Shown here in pieces: positions 18,017-27,196 of a stretch of 64,000 bases of DNA. Origin of the DNA: Nitrospiraceae bacterium (GTDB lineage: Bacteria > Nitrospirota > Thermodesulfovibrionia > Thermodesulfovibrionales > UBA1546); the NCBI GenBank assembly GCA_021373015.1, contig JAJFTJ010000014.1:200323-264322 (forward strand). The letters are read 5' to 3'. The notes below the pieces were generated by a model. That model worked only from the letters and a program-made list of their open reading frames with translations. It was not told the DNA's origin and did no database searches. The stretch's first letter is position 1; every line of letters starts with the position of its first letter. The translations under genes and the position numbers were made by a program.

Positions 18017-18154
18017 TATTCCTCATATAGAACAATTATTAGAAGATAGGATTAATTTTCGCTCATTGTTGCTCAGGTCTTTCTTGAAGCTTTTTCTGTA
18101 AAGATATTATACTACAAAACAAATCGAATATTTTTAATAAGGGAGAATCATTAA

Positions 18155-19114
18155 TTGAAACAGAAAAAAATTGTGATCGGCACACGCGGAAGCAAGCTTG
18201 CACTATGGCAGGCTGAATGGATCAAGTCAGAACTTCTCAAGCTTTATCCTGAACTGAAGATTGAGTTGAATAAGATAAAAACAACCGGCGACAAAATACT
18301 TGACGTTCCATTGGCAAAGGTCGGAGGCAAGGGACTTTTTGTAAAAGAAATAGAAGAAGCTTTGTTAAGGGGAGACGCAGACCTTGCTGTGCACAGCATG
18401 AAGGATGTTCCTACAGATTTTCCAAAAGGCCTTCATCTTGCGGTTATCACAAAAAGGGAAGACCCAAGAGATGCGTTTATATCAAAAATGAGAAGCTTTA
18501 AAGATCTTCCGCATGGAGCAACTGTGGGCACGAGCAGCTTAAGAAGAGCATCTCAGCTTTTAAGTATTCGGCCTGACTTAAAAATAGAGCAATTAAGAGG
18601 TAATCTCGACACAAGATTGAGAAAACTTGATGAAGGGAAATTCGATGCAATCATACTTGCTGCAGCAGGAGTAAAAAGACTCGGATGGTCAGATAGGATC
18701 ACTGAGTTAATCGAGCCTTCAATAAGCCTTCCTGCAATCGGTCAGGGCGCTGTTGGAATTGAATGCAGGATCGATGATGAATTCATAAACAAAATAATTG
18801 CCCCTCTAAATCATGAAGATACATCAATATGTGTCAGGGCTGAAAGGGCATGCCTGAAAAAACTCGAAGGCGGATGTCAGGTGCCGATAGCAGCGTATGC
18901 AAAAATAATTAGCAGCAGGATTGTGATGGACGGACTTGTTGGAAGTGTTACAGGCGACAGAATAATCAAGACACATATTGAAGGCAATACTCAGGACGCA
19001 GAGAAGCTGGGGCTTAAACTTGCAGAGGATCTGCTTTTGCAGGGAGCAAAAAAGATATTGGATGAAGTTTACGGCCAGAACATAAGACCTGTTAACGGAG
19101 AAATAGCAGGCTGA
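18155..19114 (+). CDS. hemC: Hydroxymethylbilane synthase (porphobilinogen deaminase)
   Basis: 319 residues. It condenses four porphobilinogen molecules in tetrapyrrole synthesis. IGTRGSKLALWQAEWI opens the fold, LRGNLDTRLRKLDEGKFDAIILAAAG contains the catalytic region, and the dipyrromethane cofactor cysteine lies in LEGGCQVPIAAYA. It begins with TTG: GGGAG at 18141-18145 sits about nine bases upstream, and the family's conserved sequence starts within five residues, so no other start fits. It stands alone here without other hem genes and is convergent with tyrS. Confidence 0.95.
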   Translation: MKQKKIVIGTRGSKLALWQAEWIKSELLKLYPELKIELNKIKTTGDKILDVPLAKVGGKGLFVKEIEEALLRGDADLAVHSMKDVPTDFPKGLHLAVITKREDPRDAFISKMRSFKDLPHGATVGTSSLRRASQLLSIRPDLKIEQLRGNLDTRLRKLDEGKFDAIILAAAGVKRLGWSDRITELIEPSISLPAIGQGAVGIECRIDDEFINKIIAPLNHEDTSICVRAERACLKKLEGGCQVPIAAYAKIISSRIVMDGLVGSVTGDRIIKTHIEGNTQDAEKLGLKLAEDLLLQGAKKILDEVYGQNIRPVNGEIAG

Positions 19115-19140
19115 TTGCAGCTTTAATTACAAATAGATTA

Positions 19141-20358
19141 TTAATCTTTCTCCACTATCTTCAAGAACTTCCTTTTTCCTGCCTTGCAAAGATAACTGCC
19201 TTTTTTGAGTTTTGCATCTGGATTGTCGAATTTTTTGTCGTCGATTGTCAGCCCGCCCTGTTTTATGAGCCTCACTGCCTCGCTGGTACTCGAAACTAGT
19301 CCTGAGAGTTTCATTATCTTTGGCACCCACATCTCTTCTTCATCCCACTTGAGTTCAAATACTGGAATCTCATCAGGAAGACCTTTGTCTTTGCCAAAGA
19401 TATGTTCGAATTCTTCCTTTGCCTTCAATGCAGCTTCTTTGCCGTGATATCTCTCAACGATCTCCAGAGCGAGATTTTCTTTTGCATTCTTTGGATGTAT
19501 TCTGCCTTTTTCTATTCCGATCTTAAGCTCTTTCAATTCTTCAATTGAGATATGGCTCAAGAGTTCATAATATCTGAACATGAGTGCATCACTTATGGAC
19601 ATTATTTTTCCAAACATGTCTTTTGGAGATTCTGTGATTCCGATGTAATTTCCAAGGCTCTTTGACATCTTGTTCACTCCGTCAAGCCCTTCGAGCAGAG
19701 GCATGAGGACAACTATCTGTTCTTCAACCCCGTATTTTTTTTGCAGAGTTCTTCCCATCAAGATATTGAATTTCTGATCAGTGCCGCCAAGCTCAACATC
19801 TGCTTTCAAATGCACTGAGTCATACGCCTGAAACAATGGGTAATAGAACTCCAAAATAGATATGTCCTGCTCATTTTTAAAACGCTTTTTGAAGTCTTCT
19901 CTTTCGAGCATTCTTGCCACTGTCTGCATTGAACCGAGCCTGACCAATTCCATCGAGTTCATTTTTGCAAGCCATTTGCTGTTGAATACAATCTTTGTCT
20001 TTTTAGGATCTAATATCTTGAATACCTGTTTTTTATATGTTTCAGCATTTTTAATGACATCTTCTTCTGTAAGTGGTTTTCTTGTCTCTGACCTTCCTGT
20101 TGGATCACCGATCATTCCTGTAAAGTCGCCTATCAGAAAAATTATCTCATGTCCGAGTTCCTGAAACTGGCGCATTTTTTCAAGAAGGACTGTGTGACCC
20201 AAGTGAATATCAGGCGCAGTTGGGTCGAACCCTGCCTTTATTTTAAGAGGACGGTTTTCTTTATGCGATTTTTTTAGTTTCTCGATGAGCTCTTTTTCAA
20301 CGATGACTTCCAGAGTTCCTCTTTTAATTATTTCGAGCTGCTTTTCAGGAGTATTCAT
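19141..20358 (-). CDS. tyrS: Tyrosyl-tRNA synthetase
   Basis: 405 residues, a class I aminoacyl-tRNA synthetase of the TyrRZ type. The HIGH-like motif is HLGHT (about 50), the KMSKS loop is [12 protein letters not shown], and the C-terminus ends in an S4-like RNA-binding domain ([20 protein letters not shown]). The N-terminal [16 protein letters not shown] and [12 protein letters not shown] match the longer TyrS subgroup. There is no Shine-Dalgarno before the ATG; a TATCAT lies 7 bases upstream, similar to the leaderless pattern but without the TG extension. Convergent with hemC. Confidence 0.95.
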   Translation of the reverse strand: MNTPEKQLEIIKRGTLEVIVEKELIEKLKKSHKENRPLKIKAGFDPTAPDIHLGHTVLLEKMRQFQELGHEIIFLIGDFTGMIGDPTGRSETRKPLTEEDVIKNAETYKKQVFKILDPKKTKIVFNSKWLAKMNSMELVRLGSMQTVARMLEREDFKKRFKNEQDISILEFYYPLFQAYDSVHLKADVELGGTDQKFNILMGRTLQKKYGVEEQIVVLMPLLEGLDGVNKMSKSLGNYIGITESPKDMFGKIMSISDALMFRYYELLSHISIEELKELKIGIEKGRIHPKNAKENLALEIVERYHGKEAALKAKEEFEHIFGKDKGLPDEIPVFELKWDEEEMWVPKIMKLSGLVSSTSEAVRLIKQGGLTIDDKKFDNPDAKLKKGSYLCKAGKRKFLKIVEKD

Positions 20359-20462
20359 GAAAATTATGATAACTTCTCAAGCCATTTATAGTCAATTTAT
20401 TAAGATTGTTTTTTGTGCATGCACTTGCAGCAAAAAATCAGAGTTGTTATTATTAACTTTCT

Positions 20463-22073
20463 ATGAAGAAAGAAAATTTAAATAAAAAAGAACTTCCAGT
20501 AAAAATATACAAGCACATAAGCAAATCCAAGAAAGAAAATTTTGAGACTGATCTGCTCGCAAAGTTCCGTGTATTTCTCGATGACAGGCCGGGTTCTCTC
20601 GCGGTATTTTCCTCGCTGATATCAGCGTGTAATGCGAACATAAGTTTTTTCCACTATGACCGTTCTATGGACAGCACGAAGGTGGTTGTTGAAGTTCAGA
20701 TGCAGAAGCAAAAAGACCTTAACGAACTTCTGCGCATGCTTAAAGACAAACAATATAGTTTTGAAAAAAGCGCTGTTGGCAAAGATGATGTTCAAATAAC
20801 AGCTCTCGAAAACATTCTTGAGATTAAGGCAAGGCTTTTAAATAAACCCGGAACGCTTGCTGAATTTGCACAGCTTTTTAAGAGACATAATGCAAATGTG
20901 ATTTATATGTTCTACAACGAGGACATGGATCCTGAGGCTGCCAATATTGCACTTGCCACGAAAGACACAAAAGAAATAGATATGCTGCTTGATGTGATAA
21001 ATGCAAATGGTTATCAATACAGGGTTCTATACAGAGGGTCTGACAATGAAAAGGTTGAATACATAATCGGACTCAAACATGTGGAAAAATTTTTCCTCAG
21101 GCTGAAAAAACTTTTATCAGACAGTGATGTTCATGAGATAAAAGAACTGGTTGATTCTTCTCAGGAACTGTCAGCGGACCTTGTGAGATTTTATTCTGAG
21201 GCAGGGAACAATCTTGAGGCAATAGACATTTTCGAGAAAGTGCTGACTCTTGCCTCTGCTTCCAGAAGCAGAACAGGCAGTCGTTTTTCTATGAAGGAAA
21301 TGCCTGCGCTTAAGATAGGCGATGTGGAAATATACGGTTTCAAGATGCCGACAAGCGAGAATATATATTTATTCAAACATGCCGACGAGTTGACAATGAT
21401 TGACTCTGGGTATGGAATTTATTATGAAGATTTTAAATCAGCTTTAAGAAAAAAATCACTTGACCCTGAAAAAATAAAAAGAATTTATCTGACCCATGCT
21501 GACGCTGACCATGCAGGAATGTCAGGATATTTTTCTGTTGAATTCGGAACCGAAGTTTTTCTGCATCCAGAATCAAAATATGTTATTGAGAATGGCAACA
21601 GGGCATCGGGCACAGCGGGCAAGCTTCTGGATCTGAACAAATATTATACGAGACTTGTAAATAAATTCAGCGAGTGCAGATTCCCTGATAAAATAAAATA
21701 TTTCTCTTCTTCATCAACAGACAAAGCAGGGGTTTTTAATGTAACAGACACTTTCTCAATCGGAAGTCTGGAATTTATGGTTCTCGAGAGTCTCGGCGGC
21801 CACATACTTGGGAATGTATTTTTCTTTAATAAAAAATACGGACTCATTTTCACAGCGGATTATCTGTTAAATGTCAGGAGTCTAACAGAAGAGGACAAAA
21901 AAACCCTTAATGTCTATAAATATCTCCTTATCAGCCCAAACAGCAACAGCAATGTTTTCAAGGATGAGATGGAAGATCTTAAATCCCTTATTAAACATTC
22001 AGGCAGTTCAAAGAACAATGCAGGATTTATATTCCCGGGGCACGGGGATTATTATTCATTGTCAGAGAAATAA
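20463..22073 (+). CDS. Tandem ACT domains fused to a metallo-beta-lactamase hydrolase
   Basis: 536 residues. Two ACT-type ligand-binding domains come first (about 33-105, starting AKFRVFLDDRPGSLAVF; and about 117-190, ILEIKARLLNKPGTLAEF). A helical linker (about 205-275) follows, then a metallo-beta-lactamase domain (about 285-536). The metal motif is complete: H345-A-D-A-D349-H350, H447 in GGH, D466 in TADY and H527 in PGHGD. Such enzymes hydrolyse thioesters, lactones or phosphodiesters or act as flavodiiron-like proteins; here the substrate is unknown. ACT domains usually sense amino acids, so the hydrolase may be allosterically controlled. There is no Shine-Dalgarno; TATTAA ends 6 bases before the ATG. 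Confidence 0.85.
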   Translation: MKKENLNKKELPVKIYKHISKSKKENFETDLLAKFRVFLDDRPGSLAVFSSLISACNANISFFHYDRSMDSTKVVVEVQMQKQKDLNELLRMLKDKQYSFEKSAVGKDDVQITALENILEIKARLLNKPGTLAEFAQLFKRHNANVIYMFYNEDMDPEAANIALATKDTKEIDMLLDVINANGYQYRVLYRGSDNEKVEYIIGLKHVEKFFLRLKKLLSDSDVHEIKELVDSSQELSADLVRFYSEAGNNLEAIDIFEKVLTLASASRSRTGSRFSMKEMPALKIGDVEIYGFKMPTSENIYLFKHADELTMIDSGYGIYYEDFKSALRKKSLDPEKIKRIYLTHADADHAGMSGYFSVEFGTEVFLHPESKYVIENGNRASGTAGKLLDLNKYYTRLVNKFSECRFPDKIKYFSSSSTDKAGVFNVTDTFSIGSLEFMVLESLGGHILGNVFFFNKKYGLIFTADYLLNVRSLTEEDKKTLNVYKYLLISPNSNSNVFKDEMEDLKSLIKHSGSSKNNAGFIFPGHGDYYSLSEK

Positions 22074-22132
22074 ACGCTGAATCTTGACTTTATTTTTGTT
22101 AAAAGGGTATACTTCTTCCTCGGAGAAAAACT

Positions 22133-22273
22133 ATGGGAACATATACAACATTTCGTCCACATAAAAAGAAGAGAAAACGCACACACGGATTCCTTGAGCG
22201 CATGAGCACAAGGGGAGGGCAAAACACCGTCAAGCGCAGAAGGTCAAAGGGAAGAAAAAAACTTACTGCTTAA
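22133..22273 (+). CDS. rpmH: Ribosomal protein L34
   Basis: A 46-residue, highly basic protein. The L34 signature is plain: [18 protein letters not shown] followed by a tract ending [13 protein letters not shown]. The N-terminus ([12 protein letters not shown]) is two residues longer than the common MKRTFQPS type. GGAG lies nine bases before the ATG. In most bacteria rpmH is followed directly by rnpA, then yidD and yidC; here only 95 bases separate it from yidD and no rnpA fits. Confidence 0.96.
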   Translation: MGTYTTFRPHKKKRKRTHGFLERMSTRGGQNTVKRRRSKGRKKLTA

Positions 22274-22368
22274 AACAGCAAAATGTTGTTTGTATTTTTT
22301 CTTAAAAGATATGCTATTGTGCCTCGCCGGCAAAAAGCTTTATCGTATGCAAAAAGGCAGGTAAGACA

Positions 22369-22578
22369 ATGAAAGCAATTTTGCTGGCATTTTTAAGAGG
22401 ATATAAATATCTGATCTCGCCTTTGCTTCCAAGCAGTTGCAGGTTTACCCCTACCTGTTCTGAATATTCAGCAGAGGCAATAAGAAAATATGGCGCGGCA
22501 AAAGGCGCATATCTTACAATTAAAAGAATTTTCAAATGTCATCCATTCCACCCGGGTGGATATGATCCAGTGAGGTAA
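22369..22578 (+). CDS. yidD: Membrane protein insertion efficiency factor YidD
   Basis: 69 residues, the usual size. Family motifs are [30 protein letters not shown] (amphipathic helix and conserved cysteines) and [18 protein letters not shown]. It helps insertion of membrane proteins at the YidC/Sec site, on the cytoplasmic face. It precedes yidC by 9 bases. An AGG lies upstream of the ATG. Confidence 0.96.
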   Translation: MKAILLAFLRGYKYLISPLLPSSCRFTPTCSEYSAEAIRKYGAAKGAYLTIKRIFKCHPFHPGGYDPVR

Positions 22579-22587
22579 TTAATATAC

Positions 22588-24162
22588 ATGGAAAAAAGAG
22601 CTCTTATAGCAGTAGTCCTTTCATTAGCAGTACTTATTGGATATCAATTTTTCGTCACACCTCCAAAACAGCAGCCAATCAAGGAACAAAAAGAACAGGA
22701 GGCTGTTAAAAAAGAAGAGAAAAAAGAAGAACCACAGAAACAAAAACCAATTCTCCCTGCCAAACAAACAGCGCAGTCACAGGGCAGAGAGATAACAATA
22801 GATACAGAGCTTTATTCTGCAGTGCTTTCGTCCACAGGCGGAACAATTAAAAAATGGGAACTCAAGAAATATAAGGATAAAGACGGGCTCGGGATAATGC
22901 TTCAGTCAGGACAGAGCATTGTCCCTGCCTTAAGCATTGGTTCTCAGGATAATTTCAATTTTTCGAATGTAAATTTCAGGGTTTCAGGAACAAACATGAA
23001 ACTCGACAATAATAGCAGAACAGGTTCGGTTATTTTTGAATACACAGCATCAGGATATTCGATAAAAAGAACATACACATTCTACAGCGACTCTTATAAA
23101 TTCGATTTGAAGGATGAGGTAAAAGGCCTTCCTGAATACTGGATTACAGTAGGAAGTGATTTCGGCATTCACAGTAATACAGACGGCTCGCATACAGGCC
23201 CGGTACTTCTCAAGGAAGCTGAGAGGATAGAGCTCGAAGCAAAAAAAATTAAGGATCCTAAAAGCTACAAAGGGAAGATTAAATGGATTGCACAGGAAGA
23301 TAAATACTTTTTTTCATCAATAGTTCCTCTTGGGCAGGTGGAAGAGGCAAAGTCATGGACAGTAACCCCACAGGTAAATGATCCAAAATCACAGAAGCAG
23401 GTTGAAACTCCTGTTATTGCATTAAGAACTAAAGCTGATGTGAATTCATTTCTTATATATGCAGGCCCGAAAGAACATGATGTTCTCAAGAAGCTCAATA
23501 TCGGGCTTGAACATATAATTGATTTTGGTTTTTTCTCGATAATCTCAAGACCGCTTTTTTGGCTTCTTAAGATCTTTTACAATATTGTGGGAAATTACGG
23601 ATGGGCAATAGTCTTAATAACAATTATAACCAGAATTCCTTTTATCCCTCTGATAAATAAGAGCCAGAAGTCGATGAAGAAGATGCAGGAGATCCAACCC
23701 AAGGTTCAGGAACTCAGAGAAAAATACAAGAATGACCCCAAGAGAATGCAGCAGGAGATGATGGCAATCTATAAAAAGCACAAGGTCAATCCTATTGGCG
23801 GATGCCTTCCGATGCTTTTACAGATTCCTGTTTTCTTTGCGCTTTACAGCATACTTTCGATTGCTATTGAATTAAGACATGCTCCGTTCATATTCTGGAT
23901 AGTAGATCTTTCAGTCAAAGACCCTTATTATGTTCTGCCTATTATCATGGGCATCACAATGCTCATACAGCAGAAGATGACACCAAGTTCAATGGATCCG
24001 ATGCAGGCAAAGATAATGATGTTCATGCCGATAATATTTACCGTCATGTTCATTAATTTTGCGTCAGGTCTTGTTCTTTACTGGCTTGTGAATAATATCC
24101 TCTCAATCATCCAGCAGTTTTTTGTTAACAAGAAACTTGCACAGGAAAAAGCAGAGGGATAA
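22588..24162 (+). CDS. yidC: Membrane protein insertase YidC
   Basis: 524 residues, the Gram-negative long form. There is an N-terminal helix (ALIAVVLSLAVLIGYQFF), a low-complexity KEQ-rich linker, a periplasmic beta-sandwich domain (about 65-300), and the C-terminal insertase core with five helices (NYGWAIVLITIITRIPFIPL, KVNPIGGCLPMLLQIPVFFALY). It inserts and folds inner-membrane proteins alone or with SecYEG. It is co-transcribed with yidD. The usual next gene, jag/khpB, is absent; three small minus-strand genes lie between it and mnmE. Confidence 0.97.
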   Translation: MEKRALIAVVLSLAVLIGYQFFVTPPKQQPIKEQKEQEAVKKEEKKEEPQKQKPILPAKQTAQSQGREITIDTELYSAVLSSTGGTIKKWELKKYKDKDGLGIMLQSGQSIVPALSIGSQDNFNFSNVNFRVSGTNMKLDNNSRTGSVIFEYTASGYSIKRTYTFYSDSYKFDLKDEVKGLPEYWITVGSDFGIHSNTDGSHTGPVLLKEAERIELEAKKIKDPKSYKGKIKWIAQEDKYFFSSIVPLGQVEEAKSWTVTPQVNDPKSQKQVETPVIALRTKADVNSFLIYAGPKEHDVLKKLNIGLEHIIDFGFFSIISRPLFWLLKIFYNIVGNYGWAIVLITIITRIPFIPLINKSQKSMKKMQEIQPKVQELREKYKNDPKRMQQEMMAIYKKHKVNPIGGCLPMLLQIPVFFALYSILSIAIELRHAPFIFWIVDLSVKDPYYVLPIIMGITMLIQQKMTPSSMDPMQAKIMMFMPIIFTVMFINFASGLVLYWLVNNILSIIQQFFVNKKLAQEKAEG

Positions 24163-24177
24163 GTCAGCAAAGAGTTG

Positions 24178-24666
24178 TTATTGGAGTCCGTCTTTGGCAG
24201 AATCCCAGATAAGCACATCAGGCTGGCCATTTTTATACTTATCACATAATTTGTGGGATGCGATAGCAACAAAAGACTTTTCATCCGCTTTTACTATCGA
24301 AATATCAACTCCAGGGTTAATTGGCAGATTAAAAATATAGAAATCTCTGGTAAAGGTTTTTTTCTCGGAAAAATATTTATGTTCAGCGTCAGCAAGTTTT
24401 ATCAAAGCTGTTTTTGCCTGCTTGCAAGGTCTTTGAGCTTCGTACTTAGGAATGATTATAGCTGCTGTAATGCCTATGCCTGCAATCATAATCATGAAAT
24501 CAGTGTTTCCACCGCCGCCAAAACCTCGGTGTCCAAATATAAAAGAGAAAATAACTGCAATAAACCATAGCGATGCCAAGAGTATCATGACCCATGAAAC
24601 ATACCCGAAAAAATATATCATCAATGCTGTTATTCCGCCTAAGACGATAACAAACAAACAGCCCAT
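24178..24666 (-). CDS. Hypothetical membrane protein with pilin-like C-terminus
   Basis: 162 residues with two N-terminal helices (about 3-22 and 25-45), a glycine-rich turn (HRGFGGGGNTD) and a third hydrophobic segment (MIMIAGIGITAAIIIPKYEAQ). This last segment and the following stretch (ALIKLADAEHKYFSEKKTFTRDF) look like the N-terminal helix and alpha-beta loop of type IV pilins or pseudopilins, but without the prepilin cleavage site. GGAGG precedes the ATG, supporting expression. No function is assigned. It is convergent with yidC and follows the cupin gene on the minus strand. Confidence 0.65.
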   Translation of the reverse strand: MGCLFVIVLGGITALMIYFFGYVSWVMILLASLWFIAVIFSFIFGHRGFGGGGNTDFMIMIAGIGITAAIIIPKYEAQRPCKQAKTALIKLADAEHKYFSEKKTFTRDFYIFNLPINPGVDISIVKADEKSFVAIASHKLCDKYKNGQPDVLIWDSAKDGLQ

Positions 24667-24679
24667 ATCTACCTCCGAA

Positions 24680-25132
24680 TTATTTCGATTCTATCTCTGT
24701 AAAATCATTCTTATGCACTGTTATCATCATGCCGGAGGTTCCGGCATAAAAAACTATAATCTCAGCAGGCGTGCTGCCTTCGTTCTTTCCATAGTGCCAA
24801 GTATGCACAACTTCAACAAACGCTTCTCCAGCTTTGAGTTTTAGTATCTTATTGTCTGAAGTTATCACAGTAAGCTCTCCGCTTAGTAATACGCCTGCAT
24901 TTATAACAGGATGTTTGTGCAGAGGCAATTGTGCTCCGGGAGGGATTTTTATTTTTAATATTGTTATCTCTGGTTTTCCTTCTGAATATTCAGGCAGAGG
25001 TTTGCTATCCCAGCTTAAACTGGTTTTCGATAAAACATCTACTATAATACCAGTTCCCTCTTCAGCCGAGGAGTAACTCGTCAAAAATAAAGCAATGCAT
25101 AAAACATAAAGTAGTATTTTTATTTTATTCAT
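24680..25132 (-). CDS. Exported cupin-domain protein
   Basis: About 150 residues from the ATG at 25132; the frame allows nine more to 25159. The preferred start gives a clear signal peptide (KIKILLYVLCIALFLTSYSSA). The mature part is a single cupin barrel: motif 1 is PPGAQLPLHKHPVINAGVLLSGEL and motif 2 includes VHTWHYGKNEG. Metal-binding candidates are the two histidines of HKH, an acidic residue in the GEL segment and the later H of VHTWH. Periplasmic cupins of this type have unknown substrates. It lies in a row of three AT-rich minus-strand genes inserted between yidC and mnmE. Confidence 0.75.
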   Translation of the reverse strand: MNKIKILLYVLCIALFLTSYSSAEEGTGIIVDVLSKTSLSWDSKPLPEYSEGKPEITILKIKIPPGAQLPLHKHPVINAGVLLSGELTVITSDNKILKLKAGEAFVEVVHTWHYGKNEGSTPAEIIVFYAGTSGMMITVHKNDFTEIESK

Positions 25133-25160
25133 TTTACTATTTTGCTTAGTAGCAATCATA

Positions 25161-25655
25161 TTACCATGCTACCGACAGTATTAGAGAGTAAGAACCAGTA
25201 ATATATAGAAATCTATAAACCCACGTATCCACAAGCTCTGGTAATGAGCCAGTATCAAAAGTTTCAGCCTCTGACTCTGCTCTCCCTAAAGTAGCCCACA
25301 AAAGTAAACCAATTCCTCCATATTGGAGCCAGCTGTTTAATATTGAAGACTTATTAATGGACAATGAATTAAATGCTACTGCAGAAGAAAGTGCAGCTAT
25401 GATTGAAAGAAGTACTAAGCAAAAAGCCCTTAGCAATGACGAACGAATACGTGATACGGAATCTCTAAATAAATTATTGTATTTTGAGCGCAAATCATAT
25501 TCTTGATTAGGTGTCAAATATGTCGAAATCGACGCTGAACGAATTTCACGATCAATTGCACAATCAACTGAATGTTTAATCAATTTATTGTGGGAAAATA
25601 CAAGCAGAAAAATAGCCTTAGCCCAGCTAATAGTTTTAATTTTTTTTAGTGTCAT
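25161..25655 (-). CDS. Hypothetical protein with two membrane segments
   Basis: 164 residues, no family recognised. There is an amphipathic N-terminal region, a charged middle (EYDLRSKYNNLFRDSVSRIR), one clear helix (AFCLVLLSIIAALSSAVAF), a second (YGGIGLLLWATLG), and a final hydrophobic stretch. No Shine-Dalgarno is seen. It abuts the cupin gene, and its sequence is more AT-rich than the surrounding housekeeping genes, so it may have been acquired. I believe it is real because the frame is long and the membrane pattern is coherent, but with moderate confidence. Confidence 0.5.
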   Translation of the reverse strand: MTLKKIKTISWAKAIFLLVFSHNKLIKHSVDCAIDREIRSASISTYLTPNQEYDLRSKYNNLFRDSVSRIRSSLLRAFCLVLLSIIAALSSAVAFNSLSINKSSILNSWLQYGGIGLLLWATLGRAESEAETFDTGSLPELVDTWVYRFLYITGSYSLILSVAW

Positions 25656-25784
25656 ACAGCAATTTTTCTTGCTTTACGACTATTATTATAAGAACTACCA
25701 TTGAAAAAATAATACCACTTTCTTAAATAATTGATAAAGCAAAAAATGTCAATGTTTCTTGAATTTTCCACCCCTCTCTCATTC

Positions 25785-25793
25785 TGTTATAAT
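25785..25793 (+). promoter_or_regulatory. Consensus extended -10 promoter for leaderless mnmE
   Basis: TGTTATAAT, a perfect extended -10. The hexamer ends at 25793, so the expected +1 is 25800, exactly the A of the mnmE ATG. TTTCCA at 25765-25770, with 17-bp spacing, is a plausible weak -35. Confidence 0.65.
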
Positions 25794-25799
25794 CATTGA

Positions 25800-27194
25800 A
25801 TGAATCTGTTGGATGATACAATTACCGCGATCTCTACTCCGCTCGGAGAGGGCGGAATCGGCATTGTGCGGCTGAGCGGAAAAGACGCTGTGCGCATTGC
25901 AGAGAAACTTTTTCATTCTTCAAAAAACAAAAAACTCTCGAACATCTCATCTCACAAAATCATCCATGGAGTGATAAAAGACCCTGAAACAAAAGAGACA
26001 ATCGATGAAGTGCTTGTTTCAGTGATGCTTGCGCCTCATACATATACAAAAGAAAATATTGTCGAGATTAACTGTCATGGAGGAATGCTTCCTCTAAGAA
26101 GAGTGCTGGAGCTTGCGCTTAAACACGGCGCAAGACTTGCAGAGCCCGGAGAATTTACTAAAAGGGCTTTTTTAAACGGGCGCATTGATTTGAGTAAGGC
26201 AGAGGCAGTGCTTGACCTTATTAAAGCAAGGACAGATGAGTCAGGAAAGATTGCGCTTGAACAGTTAAAAGGCAGGCTTTCAGAAAAGATTTCTGATCTA
26301 AGAGAAAGACTCACAGATCTCTGCGTTACAGTCGAGACATATATCGATTTTCCTGATGAAGAGATAGAAATTTCTACAAAAGATGAGATGAAAGAAGCGA
26401 TAAAAAAAATTATTCAGGAACTCGAATCTTTGTTAAAGAGCTATGACGAAGGAAGATTTTTCAGGGAAGGGCTTGCCGTTGCAATCGTAGGAAGGCCGAA
26501 TGTCGGAAAGTCGTCTTTGCTTAATGCTTTGCTTCAACGGAACAGGGCGATAGTTACCGAGATGCCGGGCACAACAAGAGACATCATTGAAGAATATCTG
26601 AACATCAATGGCTTGCCTCTCAGGGTAATTGATACTGCAGGAATAAGAGAGTCTCATGACATGGCAGAGATTGAAGGCGTAAAGAGGAGCTTGAGCGCGA
26701 TCGAAAATGCTGACCTGATCATAGCTGTGATAGATGGAAGCCATGATTTAAAAAATGAAGACATAGAGGTTCTGGAAAAGATTAAGGACAGGAATACTAT
26801 TATTGCGATAAATAAATCAGACATTATGAGAGATGAGAATTGCAAAAAATTCAAAGGTGCTTTTTCAAAATATCAGATGCGCATTATAAAGATTTCTGCC
26901 CTGAAAGACCACGGAATAGATGAATTAAAAAATGTAATCTTTAATTCTTCTGTTAAAAACTGGAATGAGCACAAAGAGGGAATTATAATCACAAACCTAA
27001 GGCATAAGACTTTAATTCAGGCAGCGTATGATTCTCTTAAAGACGCGGTAGAGGCTTTTAATACAGACAAGCCTGTTGAGATAATTGCAATTGGGCTTCG
27101 GGACAGTCTTGATAAACTCGGAGAGATAATCGGCGCTGTTACAACTGATGATATATTGAACAGGATATTCAGCAGCTTCTGTATCGGGAAATAA
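25800..27194 (+). CDS. mnmE: tRNA modification GTPase MnmE (TrmE)
   Basis: 464 residues. With MnmG it adds the carboxymethylaminomethyl group to wobble uridine 34 of several tRNAs. The N-terminal tetrahydrofolate-binding domain begins DTITAISTPLGEGGIGIVRLSG. The inserted G domain has G1 GRPNVGKS, the switch PGTTRD, G3 DTAG and G4 NKSD. The C-terminal helical domain ends in the invariant FCIGK with its cysteine. There is no Shine-Dalgarno, and a perfect extended -10 lies at the right distance for a leaderless mRNA. It is convergent with the HARP gene, with two bases between stops. Confidence 0.97.
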   Translation: MNLLDDTITAISTPLGEGGIGIVRLSGKDAVRIAEKLFHSSKNKKLSNISSHKIIHGVIKDPETKETIDEVLVSVMLAPHTYTKENIVEINCHGGMLPLRRVLELALKHGARLAEPGEFTKRAFLNGRIDLSKAEAVLDLIKARTDESGKIALEQLKGRLSEKISDLRERLTDLCVTVETYIDFPDEEIEISTKDEMKEAIKKIIQELESLLKSYDEGRFFREGLAVAIVGRPNVGKSSLLNALLQRNRAIVTEMPGTTRDIIEEYLNINGLPLRVIDTAGIRESHDMAEIEGVKRSLSAIENADLIIAVIDGSHDLKNEDIEVLEKIKDRNTIIAINKSDIMRDENCKKFKGAFSKYQMRIIKISALKDHGIDELKNVIFNSSVKNWNEHKEGIIITNLRHKTLIQAAYDSLKDAVEAFNTDKPVEIIAIGLRDSLDKLGEIIGAVTTDDILNRIFSSFCIGK

Positions 27195-27196
27195 AT

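Noticed and set aside
22283-22372. 29-codon frame between rpmH and yidD that might be an rnpA fragment
   Set aside because: It has no Shine-Dalgarno, is far too short, and its sequence (ending [12 protein letters not shown]) shows no RNase P protein motif such as the RNR region. It overlaps the yidD start by chance.
24253-24844. Two plus-strand frames over the yidC-downstream region
   Set aside because: They run antisense to the minus-strand membrane and cupin genes, lack ribosome sites and give no coherent protein.
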